Shown: positions 1 to 6,139, counted from the first letter of the stretch. The stretch: 7,810 nucleotides of DNA from an archaeon UBA583 (GCA_002506365.1 DAXK01000005.1:1-7810); one strand, 5' to 3'. Made by a program: numbers and translations. Notes: a model not told the origin generated them from the sequence alone.

Positions 1-1
1 C

Positions 2-1018
2 ATATTAGTTATTACAGATGAAGGAATTTATGATAGTTATCAGTATTTAGATTCAGTATCTTCAAGTAGTTCAGGGGGAAGTGGACCTGGGCCAGTTGTT
101 TGTGCTAATAATACTGCTGAGAATTTTTACGGAGGGACAGGAATTATTTCTGACCCATGGGAGATTTGCGATTGTAACCAGTTACAAAATATGAACTCAT
201 ATTTAAATAATTATTTTGAGTTAGTTTCAGATATTGATTGTTCAATTATTGCTAATTTTGTGCCAGTTGGTGGTATTGCAGATGATTATTATGATGATGG
301 TCAAGGATTTAATGGAAATTTGTATGGAAATAATTTTACTATTTCAAATTTAGTTATGGATACTAGTTTAGGTGGTGCAGGTTTATTTTCAAGAACTAAT
401 GGAGATATTTCAAATTTAAAAATTATTAATGCAGATATTAAAAGTTCAACATATTTTACTGGATTATTAGCTGGAGTAGTTAAAGGAGGAAATATTTATC
501 AAGTTGGAGTTTCAGGAGTTGTTAATAGTTCAAGTTCTAAAGTTGGAGGACTTGTTGGACAATTTGGAAATGGAGAAATTAGTAATTCATATAGTTTAGG
601 GAAAGTAATAGGAGATAGTAATGTAGGAGGATTAGTTGGACAAAGTTATATTGGAAGTGCAATTAAATTTTCTTATGCTAATGTTAATGTGTCATCAGAG
701 TCAGGATATCAAATTGGAGGTTTGATAGGATATAAATATGAAGTTCTTAATGGATCTTTTTCAGTAGGACCTGTTTCCAATTCTAATGGATATAAAGGTT
801 CTTTAATTGGATATGAATATAATGGAGTAGTAACTAATTCTTATTGGAATAATCATAGTAATAATTTTGATTATGCAAATTTTAATGGTGATCTTGGTTC
901 AGTTGCTATTCAAAATAATGAAGCTTATTTTTATGTTGGATCTAATGCTCCTATGAATTCTTGGACAGGAGATTGGACATTTTCAGGAACAGGACTTCCT
1001 AAGTTTAGTTGGGAATAG
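2..1018 (+). CDS. GLUG-repeat secreted/surface protein, 5' end outside the window
   Basis: The reading frame is open from base 2 to a TAG stop at 1016-1018, so the start codon lies upstream; the ATG at 191 is internal. The visible part opens with a Ser/Gly-rich linker (bases about 59-85) and the pattern GTGIISDPWEICDCNQLQNM, which typically opens GLUG-repeat domains. A line of GLUG repeats with G-G-L-V/I-G cores follows. The chain ends PKFSWE with no C-terminal membrane anchor. GLUG proteins are cell-surface or secreted beta-helical proteins of bacteria and archaea, and their biochemical roles are mostly unknown. Cysteines cluster near the N-terminal side, which would suit extracellular disulfides. 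Several N-X-S/T sequons (NNT, NFT, NSS, NVS, NHS) could be glycosylated, which fits the membrane operon next door, although an Asn-rich protein will have some by chance. The fold is well supported; the function is not known. Confidence 0.85.
   Translation: MLVITDEGIYDSYQYLDSVSSSSSGGSGPGPVVCANNTAENFYGGTGIISDPWEICDCNQLQNMNSYLNNYFELVSDIDCSIIANFVPVGGIADDYYDDGQGFNGNLYGNNFTISNLVMDTSLGGAGLFSRTNGDISNLKIINADIKSSTYFTGLLAGVVKGGNIYQVGVSGVVNSSSSKVGGLVGQFGNGEISNSYSLGKVIGDSNVGGLVGQSYIGSAIKFSYANVNVSSESGYQIGGLIGYKYEVLNGSFSVGPVSNSNGYKGSLIGYEYNGVVTNSYWNNHSNNFDYANFNGDLGSVAIQNNEAYFYVGSNAPMNSWTGDWTFSGTGLPKFSWE
461..850 (+). repeat. Five tandem GLUG-type protein repeats
   Basis: Within the surface-protein gene, cores reading GLLAG, GGLVG, GGLVG, GGLIG and GSLIG start at bases 461, 545, 626, 716 and 797. 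The period is 27-30 codons. Units two and three are the most regular, with cores followed by I-x-N-S-Y-x-x-G-x-V or a close variant. The last unit is degenerate. The repeat is at protein level; DNA similarity between units is modest, so the units are old. Confidence 0.75.
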
Positions 1019-1027
1019 TTAAATAGA

Positions 1028-1037
1028 TTTATATAAA
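1028..1037 (+). promoter_or_regulatory. Archaeal TATA box of the membrane operon
   Basis: TTTATATAAA lies with its centre about 25 nt upstream of the ATG at 1057, preceded by the purine-rich AAATAGA that a TFB recognition element would need. At this distance transcription would start at or next to the start codon, giving a leaderless mRNA. No Shine-Dalgarno sequence precedes the ATG. The box sits only 9 bp after the GLUG gene stop, so the operon probably has its own promoter. The local DNA is extremely AT-rich, so the site is suggestive, not certain. Confidence 0.5.
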
Positions 1038-1056
1038 ATAAATTTATTTTATTTTT

Positions 1057-2949
1057 ATGTCAAGAAATTATAAATTTCTAAGCCGTTGTAAAATTAAAAA
1101 AATCACAAACATAGAGTTTTTTAAAACACATAAGGTTAAATTTGTATTAGGTTTATTTTTTTTATTTTTTTTATTTTCAAATATATTTTTGACAAGTTCG
1201 TTACAATCTTTTACAAATCCGATTTATGGAGGAGATTATTATTATCAATTAGGGTGTGTTAATCATGTGAAATTTGGTGGAGATGTTTTTTCTAATTGTA
1301 ATTTAGATAGTTCAAATTCTAATTATATGCCAGTTTATTCTTTTTTAGTTGGGAATTTTGCGAAAGTTTTTGATTTGAGTGGAATGAGTGCTATGTTTAT
1401 TTTTTCTAGTTTGTTAGTTGTGTTAAATTTTTTATTAATGTTTTTTATGTTTAGAAGTTTTAATTTGTCAAATTTTACAAGTTTATTTGGAAGTATTTTA
1501 ATTACAACAGTTAGTCCGATTTTAAAGTATACTGAATTTAGTCGTTTTATTATTGTTCCAATTTTAATTATTATTTTAAAAAGGTTTTATGATAATCAAA
1601 ATTATTTAAATTCTGTTTTATTGGGAATTATTGTTGGGGTAAGTTCGATTTCCCATAGTGTATTGTTGCCTGCTAGTTATTTATTTTTAGGAACTATATT
1701 TATATTATTAAGTTTTGATAAAAGTTTTAAAAAATTCTATTTGAAATTATTTGAATTAAAATATTTTATTTTAGTTAGTTTTTTTATTGTTGTGATTATT
1801 TCAAGTTTTTATTGGTTTTCTCCAATTTTTGAGTTTGGGTTAAAAACTTCTGAGAATTTTTTTATGTGGAATGGTGTTGGAGATTTATCTAAATTTAGTT
1901 TACAAATATTTATGTTTATGGAAATTATTAAAGCTGTATTTTTTAATGTTACAAATATTTTTGGAGCTTTAAAGTCAATTTTATTTATTTCTTCGATTTG
2001 TTATATTTGTTATAAAATATATTCTAAAAAAGTATTTGATAAAATTGAAAAATTTTCTTTATTTTATTTAGTTGTTAGCTTTTTGTTAATTTTTAGTTAT
2101 TTTGTAACTGTGCCACTATTTAATATTTCATTTTTACCAGATTATTTATTTTTGATGGTTGGACATATTTTTATTTTAATTGTTAGTTTAATTTATTTTG
2201 ATAAGATTTATTCTAATTTAAGTTTAAAGTATAAAGTTAAAGATTGTTTAAATTTAATTATTAAAAGTTTTTTAATTTTAATTTTATTAAGTATCTATTT
2301 TTCAACAGTTTTGAGTGTTACAAATGATTTTTGGTATGGTGTTGGGAAAAATTCAATAAGTTCTGATAAAACGGAGTTGGCAGAATTTATTATTAATAAT
2401 TCAGAAGTTAATGATGTAATTTTAACAACTAAAAATATTGGGTTTGTTTTAAATTCTTTAACAGGGAGAAAACTTGTAACTTCAAAGCGTGCCCAAGGTG
2501 ATCCTTTTGAGAATATGGATGTGCGTGATTTGGATCAAGCGATTATTTTGTATTCAGATAATCAAGATTTACGAAAAGAGTTAATTAAAAAGTATAATAT
2601 TAAATATTTTTATTGGAATGTGAATTGGAAAACTAGTGAGTTTAATTTTAAAGATAATAAAATAGTTTCTAAAAATGAACCTTTGCTTGCTTTTGATTCA
2701 GTTGAGAAGAGAAAGTATTTGGATGAAAATGAAATTAAATATTTTGTGTATAATGATTATGTTGATTCTTTTTTACAAGGAGAAAATCATCCAAAGTTTG
2801 ATTTAATTGTTGTCTCACCTGAAAATTATTATAAAAATTCTAGTTTTATTTGGAATAGCAAATTTAATGAGTTATTAAATCCAGTTTGGAGTTATAAAGA
2901 TAGAAATGGACAAGAATTAGCGATTTTATTTGAGGTTATTATAAAATGA
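1057..2949 (+). CDS. Polytopic membrane protein resembling GT-C glycosyltransferases
   Basis: This 630-residue protein has about 11-12 predicted membrane segments between residues 28 and 420, followed by a soluble, probably extracytoplasmic domain at about 430-630. The first outer loop holds GGDYYYQLG with Asp60, where GT-C enzymes (PMT, AglB, ArnT relatives) keep a catalytic acidic residue. The start of the soluble domain (LAEFIINNSEVNDVILTTKN, then a SLTGR stretch) resembles the region after the membrane part of many archaeal GT-C-like proteins, where an 'ends-with-LTGR' strand is common. GT-C enzymes transfer sugars from polyprenyl-phosphate donors on the outer face of the membrane. The stop overlaps the next start (ATGA), so translation is coupled to the GtrA and PAP2 genes. 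The exact subfamily cannot be assigned by eye, and a non-enzymatic membrane role is possible. Confidence 0.65.
   Translation: MSRNYKFLSRCKIKKITNIEFFKTHKVKFVLGLFFLFFLFSNIFLTSSLQSFTNPIYGGDYYYQLGCVNHVKFGGDVFSNCNLDSSNSNYMPVYSFLVGNFAKVFDLSGMSAMFIFSSLLVVLNFLLMFFMFRSFNLSNFTSLFGSILITTVSPILKYTEFSRFIIVPILIIILKRFYDNQNYLNSVLLGIIVGVSSISHSVLLPASYLFLGTIFILLSFDKSFKKFYLKLFELKYFILVSFFIVVIISSFYWFSPIFEFGLKTSENFFMWNGVGDLSKFSLQIFMFMEIIKAVFFNVTNIFGALKSILFISSICYICYKIYSKKVFDKIEKFSLFYLVVSFLLIFSYFVTVPLFNISFLPDYLFLMVGHIFILIVSLIYFDKIYSNLSLKYKVKDCLNLIIKSFLILILLSIYFSTVLSVTNDFWYGVGKNSISSDKTELAEFIINNSEVNDVILTTKNIGFVLNSLTGRKLVTSKRAQGDPFENMDVRDLDQAIILYSDNQDLRKELIKKYNIKYFYWNVNWKTSEFNFKDNKIVSKNEPLLAFDSVEKRKYLDENEIKYFVYNDYVDSFLQGENHPKFDLIVVSPENYYKNSSFIWNSKFNELLNPVWSYKDRNGQELAILFEVIIK
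2932..2936 (+). promoter_or_regulatory. Shine-Dalgarno site of the GtrA-family gene
   Basis: GAGGT lies 9 nt before the ATG at 2946, inside the last codons of the preceding gene. It matches the archaeal anti-Shine-Dalgarno end of 16S rRNA. It supports translation of the second operon gene on the shared mRNA, in contrast to the leaderless first gene. Confidence 0.6.
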
Positions 2950-3377
2950 TTAAAAATATAGTGAATATTGTATGGGATAGTCGATTTATACATTATTTTG
3001 GAATAACTGGAATTGGATTTTTAATTAATTTAGTTACTATTTTTATTTTAACTGAATTTGTTCTAGGAAATGAGAATTATATTTATTCTTATTTTATTGG
3101 AAGTTTTTTAAATTTAGTTTGGAATTTTATTTTTAATTTAAGTTTTGTTTTTAGAGTTAAGAGTAAAGTTATTTTAAGATTAGTTAGATTTTTTAGTTAT
3201 CATATTAGTATGACTTTGTTACAAGCATTTGTTATTAAAAATTTAGTTGATTTTATTGGAATTAAATTTTATTTGTTTGGAATTGTTTTCGTTATTGGAA
3301 GTTTTTTTGTGCTTGGGTTTTTAGTGTCAAAATATTTTATTTTTAAATCTAAAAATAAAATAGAGGTTAGAAAATGA
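2946..3377 (+). CDS. GtrA-family membrane protein
   Basis: The 143-residue product has four membrane segments at about residues 13-38, 45-70, 81-103 and 107-133, the usual size and topology of GtrA-like proteins. Family-type features include HYFGITGIGFLINL at the first helix, NLVWNFIFNLSFVFR at the end of the second, RLVRFFSYH before the third, and SKYFIFK at the C-terminus. GtrA proteins are thought to help polyprenyl-phosphate-linked sugars across the membrane, and in archaea they are often linked to or fused with polyprenyl-phosphate sugar synthases. No such synthase is in this window. The ATG overlaps the upstream TGA, and the gene's own TGA overlaps the next ATG. The position between a GT-C-like protein and a PAP2 phosphatase fits a role in lipid-carried sugar transfer; the transported substrate is unknown. 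Confidence 0.8.
   Translation: MIKNIVNIVWDSRFIHYFGITGIGFLINLVTIFILTEFVLGNENYIYSYFIGSFLNLVWNFIFNLSFVFRVKSKVILRLVRFFSYHISMTLLQAFVIKNLVDFIGIKFYLFGIVFVIGSFFVLGFLVSKYFIFKSKNKIEVRK
3363..3367 (+). promoter_or_regulatory. Shine-Dalgarno site of the PAP2 gene
   Basis: GAGGT lies 6 nt before the ATG at 3374, within the final GAG-GTT codons of the GtrA-family gene. The same pentamer in the same codon context precedes the GtrA-family start, so both internal operon genes use this initiation signal. Confidence 0.6.
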
Positions 3378-3910
3378 TTTTAGATAAAATTAATTATTTT
3401 GATAAATTAATTTCAGATTATTTTTTTTCTAATTCTAATAGTATAATATATTTTATTTTAGAAATGATTACACATCTTGCGGACACTGCTACAATGATTA
3501 TATTTATTGGATTAATTTTATTTTATTTGTATAAGAAAAAGGAGTTTGTGAAATTTAAATTTTTTTCATTTATTGTTATTTTAAGTACAAGTATTTTTAG
3601 TATTTTAAAATTAGTTTTTCAAAGATTAAGACCAGATGAAGGTTTAGTTTATCATTTAACTTACTCGTTTCCATCAGGACATACAACAATGGCCACTGTT
3701 TTTGGGAGTGGAGTTTATTTTTTGTTTAAGGATAAAATTAAGTCAAAGATAAATAAAAATATATTTTTAATAAGTGTGATTTTATTTTCTTTTTTAGTTG
3801 GAGTTAGTCGAATTTATTTAAATGTACATTGGACAAGTGATGTGGTTTTTGGTTGGGCACTTGGGCTGTGTGTTGTTTGGCATTTTAGAAAAAAATTAAA
3901 AAATAATTAA
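3374..3910 (+). CDS. PAP2-family membrane lipid phosphatase
   Basis: This 178-residue polytopic membrane protein carries all three motifs of the PAP2 (type 2 phosphatidic acid phosphatase) superfamily. They are K-x6-R-P at Lys79-Pro87, P-S-G-H at 100-103, and S-R-x5-H-x3-D at Ser145-Asp156. His103 is the expected acid/base, His152 the phosphorylated nucleophile and Asp156 its partner. The likely substrate is a polyprenyl (dolichyl-type) pyrophosphate released during glycan transfer, or a phosphatidate-like lipid; the motifs do not tell these apart. About five to six helices are visible, and the length is normal for small archaeal PAP2 proteins. It is the last gene of the coupled operon, with an ATGA overlap upstream. 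Carrier-lipid recycling would complement the GT-C-like and GtrA genes before it. Confidence 0.88.
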   Translation: MILDKINYFDKLISDYFFSNSNSIIYFILEMITHLADTATMIIFIGLILFYLYKKKEFVKFKFFSFIVILSTSIFSILKLVFQRLRPDEGLVYHLTYSFPSGHTTMATVFGSGVYFLFKDKIKSKINKNIFLISVILFSFLVGVSRIYLNVHWTSDVVFGWALGLCVVWHFRKKLKNN

Positions 3911-3916
3911 AATTAT

Positions 3917-3929
3917 AAAAAAAAAAAAA
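3917..3929 (-). terminator. T13 tract, probable terminator for minus-strand transcripts
   Basis: The plus strand has 13 consecutive A bases, which is a T13 run on the minus strand, 12 nt beyond the TAG of the aRF1 relic. Archaeal RNA polymerase terminates at oligo-T runs without needing a hairpin, so this would stop transcripts reading left through the aRF1 tail region. It begins 7 bp after the PAP2 stop and would also shield the plus operon from antisense reading. Confidence 0.5.
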
Positions 3930-3940
3930 TCGTTTGAGAA

Positions 3941-4094
3941 CTAGTTGTCAATTGGATATCTTAAGATACCACCGATACCAGTTAATCCGCTTAAAAATTT
4001 GAAAGAAATTTTTAACCCATTTTGAACAAGTTCAAAATATTTCATTGGACTCTCTCAGGAGTTTTGTCAGTTAGTAATTTTAAATTTGCTCTTT
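3941..4094 (-). pseudogene. Broken partial copy of the aRF1 gene 3' end
   Basis: Read on the minus strand, 4094-4040 nearly repeats the intact aRF1 coding bases 4258-4204 (codons for RANLKLLTDKTPE onward). It has one Gly-to-Arg substitution and a one-base deletion that shifts the frame into TGA. Bases 3988-3941 then encode GLTGIGGILRYPIDN plus TAG, the exact aRF1 C-terminus. Between the two blocks lies a 51-bp insert (3989-4039) of two perfect hairpins. The second block differs from the intact gene (4156-4203) at six positions, all third codon positions and all synonymous, including TAG for TAA. The first block shares a 38-base exact match with the intact gene. No start codon or ribosome site precedes it, so it is not expected to be translated. 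It may be a recombination or integration scar. Confidence 0.85.
3991..4038. repeat. Hairpin pair inserted in the aRF1 relic
   Basis: Two perfect inverted repeats sit back to back. The first has 10-bp arms (TTAAAAATTT and AAATTTTTAA) at 3991-4000 and 4006-4015 with a GAAAG loop. The second has 9-bp arms (ATTTTGAAC and GTTCAAAAT) at 4019-4027 and 4030-4038 with an AA loop. Together they make up nearly all of the extra 51 bp not present in the intact aRF1 gene. They lie between convergent genes and could act in both directions as RNA structures. Confidence 0.75.
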
Positions 4095-4106
4095 GTCCCG
4101 TTCTCA

Positions 4107-4125
4107 CGTTTTTTCCAAAAAAACG
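4107..4125. repeat. Perfect hairpin downstream of aRF1
   Basis: An inverted repeat with 8-bp arms (CGTTTTTT at 4107-4114 and AAAAAACG at 4118-4125) and a CCA loop. T runs on both strands could make it a termination aid for either convergent transcript. It is the outer of two hairpins between the intact aRF1 stop codon and the aRF1 relic. Confidence 0.6.
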
Positions 4126-4129
4126 CGGT

Positions 4130-4157
4130 AAAAAACAAATTTTTCAAAGAAAAATTT
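4130..4157 (-). terminator. Hairpin plus T6 at the end of aRF1
   Basis: Arms AAATTTTTC (4137-4145) and GAAAAATTT (4149-4157) form a perfect 9-bp stem with a 3-nt loop. The stem overlaps the TAA of aRF1. On the minus strand it is followed directly by G and six T bases (4135-4130). The arrangement resembles an intrinsic terminator, although the stem is AT-rich and the T run alone might suffice in archaea. Confidence 0.5.
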
Positions 4158-5256
4158 AATTGTCAATTGGATATCTTAAAATTCCACCAATTCCAGTTAA
4201 TCCTTTCATTTGGACTCCCTCAGGAGTTTTGTCAGTTAGTAATTTTAAATTTGCTCTTGTTTCTTCTTGTAATTCAACTAATTTTTCTAATTCAGCATCA
4301 CTACAACATCCATCAATTACAATTAAATCTTCAATTGCTCCCATATTTAAAGCATTTAATGTATTTGCCATACCATAAACAACCATATTTGTATTTTTAC
4401 CTAATGTGTTAAAGAATTTTTGTAAAGCTTTTCTTTCTTCCATAACTTCAGTATCAGATAATAAATCAGCTGCAACATCAACTAATTCTTTTAGTCCGTA
4501 AGCATTAGTGTATGTAATATCCTTAATTCCTAAGATTTTATCTTTCATTTGCTCATTTAAATAATTTCCATCAGCAAAGTTGTTTTTAGTAGTTCCTGGA
4601 CCTCCGATAATGATCCCTTTTAAATCTTTCATGTAAGTAAATTCTTGAATTACAACATCAGCTACTCTTTTATAAAAATCAACAGCAGCACCTTCTCTAA
4701 TTCTTGCGAAACGTTGAGCGGATTGTCCTCCAGCTTTAAATTTACCAGGGACTGTTGAGTTCATATTTTTAACAACTTTAATTGATGAACCTACAAGCAT
4801 TCCAACTGTTGCTTCTCCTTTATCAACAGCAATAAGTGCGTAAGTTGATTCGTTTGCATTCATTTCTTCTAATGGAGCAGTTACAAATCTTTGTTCACAT
4901 CGATATAATTTTAATGGAACTGGTTCAGGTGGTTCTACCCAAAATACTTGAAAATCTTGAACATTATCTTTTTGAGATACATTTCCAGAGAAAATTGCTA
5001 ATCCATTTTCTGGAGTTTTATCAATTACTCTCATTGTTCTAATCATTCTTTCAAGAGCTTGTTGAACTGATTTACCAGTATTTTTATCTTTAATATTTGT
5101 TGCTGTTCCTTGTTCATCAGAAAGAGTTTGAATCATTTTTGTTAAATCTGAACCAGCTGGAAGATATACTGAAATTAGTTCAGTGTGTCTTCCTCTAGTT
5201 GATTTTAAATTATTAATAAATTTTTTTAATTTAATTTTGTCTGTTAGACTTACCAT
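4156..5256 (-). CDS. prf1: Archaeal peptide chain release factor subunit 1 (aRF1)
   Basis: aRF1 reads stop codons in the ribosomal A site and triggers release of the finished peptide. Domain 1 (about residues 1-130) carries NIKD at 54-57 in place of the usual NIKS, and YRCEQRF at 118-124 matching Y-x-C-x3-F. Domain 2 holds the catalytic GGQ at 176-178 inside GGQSAQRFARIRE. Domain 3 contains IIIGGPGTTKNNF (about 215-227) and ends GLTGIGGILRYPIDN, like other archaeal aRF1 C-termini. At 366 residues it is shorter than the usual 400-425. The gap falls where most archaeal relatives have a Cys-containing minidomain; here only DGCCSDAELEKL bridges the site. The ATG at 5256 has a TATA box about 26 nt upstream and no Shine-Dalgarno site, suggesting a leaderless mRNA. 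A broken second copy of its 3' end lies downstream. Confidence 0.95.
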   Translation of the reverse strand: MVSLTDKIKLKKFINNLKSTRGRHTELISVYLPAGSDLTKMIQTLSDEQGTATNIKDKNTGKSVQQALERMIRTMRVIDKTPENGLAIFSGNVSQKDNVQDFQVFWVEPPEPVPLKLYRCEQRFVTAPLEEMNANESTYALIAVDKGEATVGMLVGSSIKVVKNMNSTVPGKFKAGGQSAQRFARIREGAAVDFYKRVADVVIQEFTYMKDLKGIIIGGPGTTKNNFADGNYLNEQMKDKILGIKDITYTNAYGLKELVDVAADLLSDTEVMEERKALQKFFNTLGKNTNMVVYGMANTLNALNMGAIEDLIVIDGCCSDAELEKLVELQEETRANLKLLTDKTPEGVQMKGLTGIGGILRYPIDN

Positions 5257-5278
5257 AGTAAAAATAAATTTTTATTCA

Positions 5279-5286
5279 TTTATAAA
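5279..5286 (-). promoter_or_regulatory. TATA box of the aRF1 gene
   Basis: TTTATAAA is centred about 26 nt before the aRF1 ATG, consistent with leaderless transcription. On the minus strand it is preceded by the C-rich stretch CCCCACCAACC (5287-5297), which is notable in this AT-rich DNA and not a typical purine-rich TFB element. The box lies in the 52-bp gap after the EAL gene, so aRF1 need not depend on read-through. Confidence 0.5.
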
Positions 5287-5308
5287 GGTTGGTGGGGTTT
5301 AAAAGTAG

Positions 5309-6115
5309 TTATTTTAGAGTTTGTAAATATTGTTCAAATAGCATAGGTTTTGCCCAGTAATAACCTTGGCCATAATCAATTTTGAATTTTTTTAAATAAT
5401 TTGAAGTTGTTAAATCTTCAACTCCTTCAGCAATTATTGTTAAATCTGGATGAATGTCTCTTAAAACTACGGCCATGTCAATCATTTTTTCAAATAATTT
5501 ATGATATTTTTTTTCTACATCAATATTTTGAATACAATTTTTATCAATTTTTATTGAAAGTTTATTAAATTCATCTTCACGAGTATTTAGAATAACTTTT
5601 TCTAAAACTTTTAAAAATCCCCAATTTTTAGCTCCAAAATCGTCTATACTTACTCCAAATCCATTTGAAAATGCTTTTCTTGTAAATTTACCTATGTGAA
5701 AATCACTATTTTCATTAATTTCAATTGTAATATTTTTAGGATTTAATTTATATGTTTTAACTAAATCTCCAACATTTTTTAAAAAATCTGCGTAATTATG
5801 AATACTTGAATGAGATGCATTAAGTTTAGCGATATAATTATTACCTAAAATCTCAGAATTGTTTTGTAATAATTTAAAAGTTTCTTCAAAAACAATTAAG
5901 TCTAAACCTCTTAATTGTAAATCTGAATTTTTTTTAGAGAATACTTCTTCGGGATTAGCATAACTACCATCATAAGTTTTAAATCTAGATAATATCTCAA
6001 AATGAGGCCGTTTATCAAGTTTAAAAATTGGAACAATTGGTTGAGCAAATATGTCTAAACCATATAATTGAGTGCCATAAGATTTTAATTTTGTAGATAA
6101 ATTCAAATTATTCAT
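5309..6115 (-). CDS. Stand-alone EAL-domain protein, predicted cyclic-di-GMP phosphodiesterase
   Basis: The 268-residue protein is almost entirely one EAL domain, the family that hydrolyses cyclic-di-GMP to pGpG using two metal ions. The residues expected for metal and substrate binding can all be found. They are QPIV at 25-28; Glu40 in FEILSRF (EIL replaces EAL) with Arg44; Asn99 in KLNAS; Glu132 and Glu135 in IEINEN; Asp158-Asp159 in DDFG; Lys189 and Asp191 in IKID; Glu230 and Glu233 in AEGVED; and Gln250 in YGQGYYWAKP. There is no sensor, GGDEF or membrane segment, so it should be cytoplasmic. It lies between tyw1 and aRF1 on the same strand with its own TATA box. EAL proteins are mainly bacterial, so transfer from bacteria is likely. 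Base composition matches the neighbours, and no diguanylate cyclase is visible here. Substrate and activity are untested. Confidence 0.85.
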   Translation of the reverse strand: MNNLNLSTKLKSYGTQLYGLDIFAQPIVPIFKLDKRPHFEILSRFKTYDGSYANPEEVFSKKNSDLQLRGLDLIVFEETFKLLQNNSEILGNNYIAKLNASHSSIHNYADFLKNVGDLVKTYKLNPKNITIEINENSDFHIGKFTRKAFSNGFGVSIDDFGAKNWGFLKVLEKVILNTREDEFNKLSIKIDKNCIQNIDVEKKYHKLFEKMIDMAVVLRDIHPDLTIIAEGVEDLTTSNYLKKFKIDYGQGYYWAKPMLFEQYLQTLK

Positions 6116-6139
6116 ATTGTATAACTATGATGAACTAAA

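Noticed and set aside
3941..4157. CRISPR array or tRNA gene in the hairpin-rich gap
   Set aside because: The hairpins differ in sequence and spacing, there is no regular repeat-spacer pattern, and no cloverleaf or TPsiC-type arm was found.
4086..5042. Open frames on the plus strand opposite aRF1 (4086-4412, 4160-4378, 4836-5042)
   Set aside because: They lie antisense to a strongly conserved gene, give low-complexity Leu/Ile/Phe/Ser translations and have no initiation signals.
4156..5256. Reassigned stop codon suggested by NIKD in aRF1
   Set aside because: All recognisable genes end at the expected place with TAA, TAG or TGA and have no internal stops, so the standard code is in use.
5287..5300. 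G-rich run before aRF1 as a G-quadruplex or riboswitch
   Set aside because: It has too few G tracts with loops for a quadruplex, and it lies upstream of the TATA box, so it would not be in the aRF1 leader.
5309..6115. EAL gene as bacterial contamination
   Set aside because: It is flanked on both sides by archaeal genes, has an archaeal-type TATA box at the same spacing as its neighbours, and shares their base composition.
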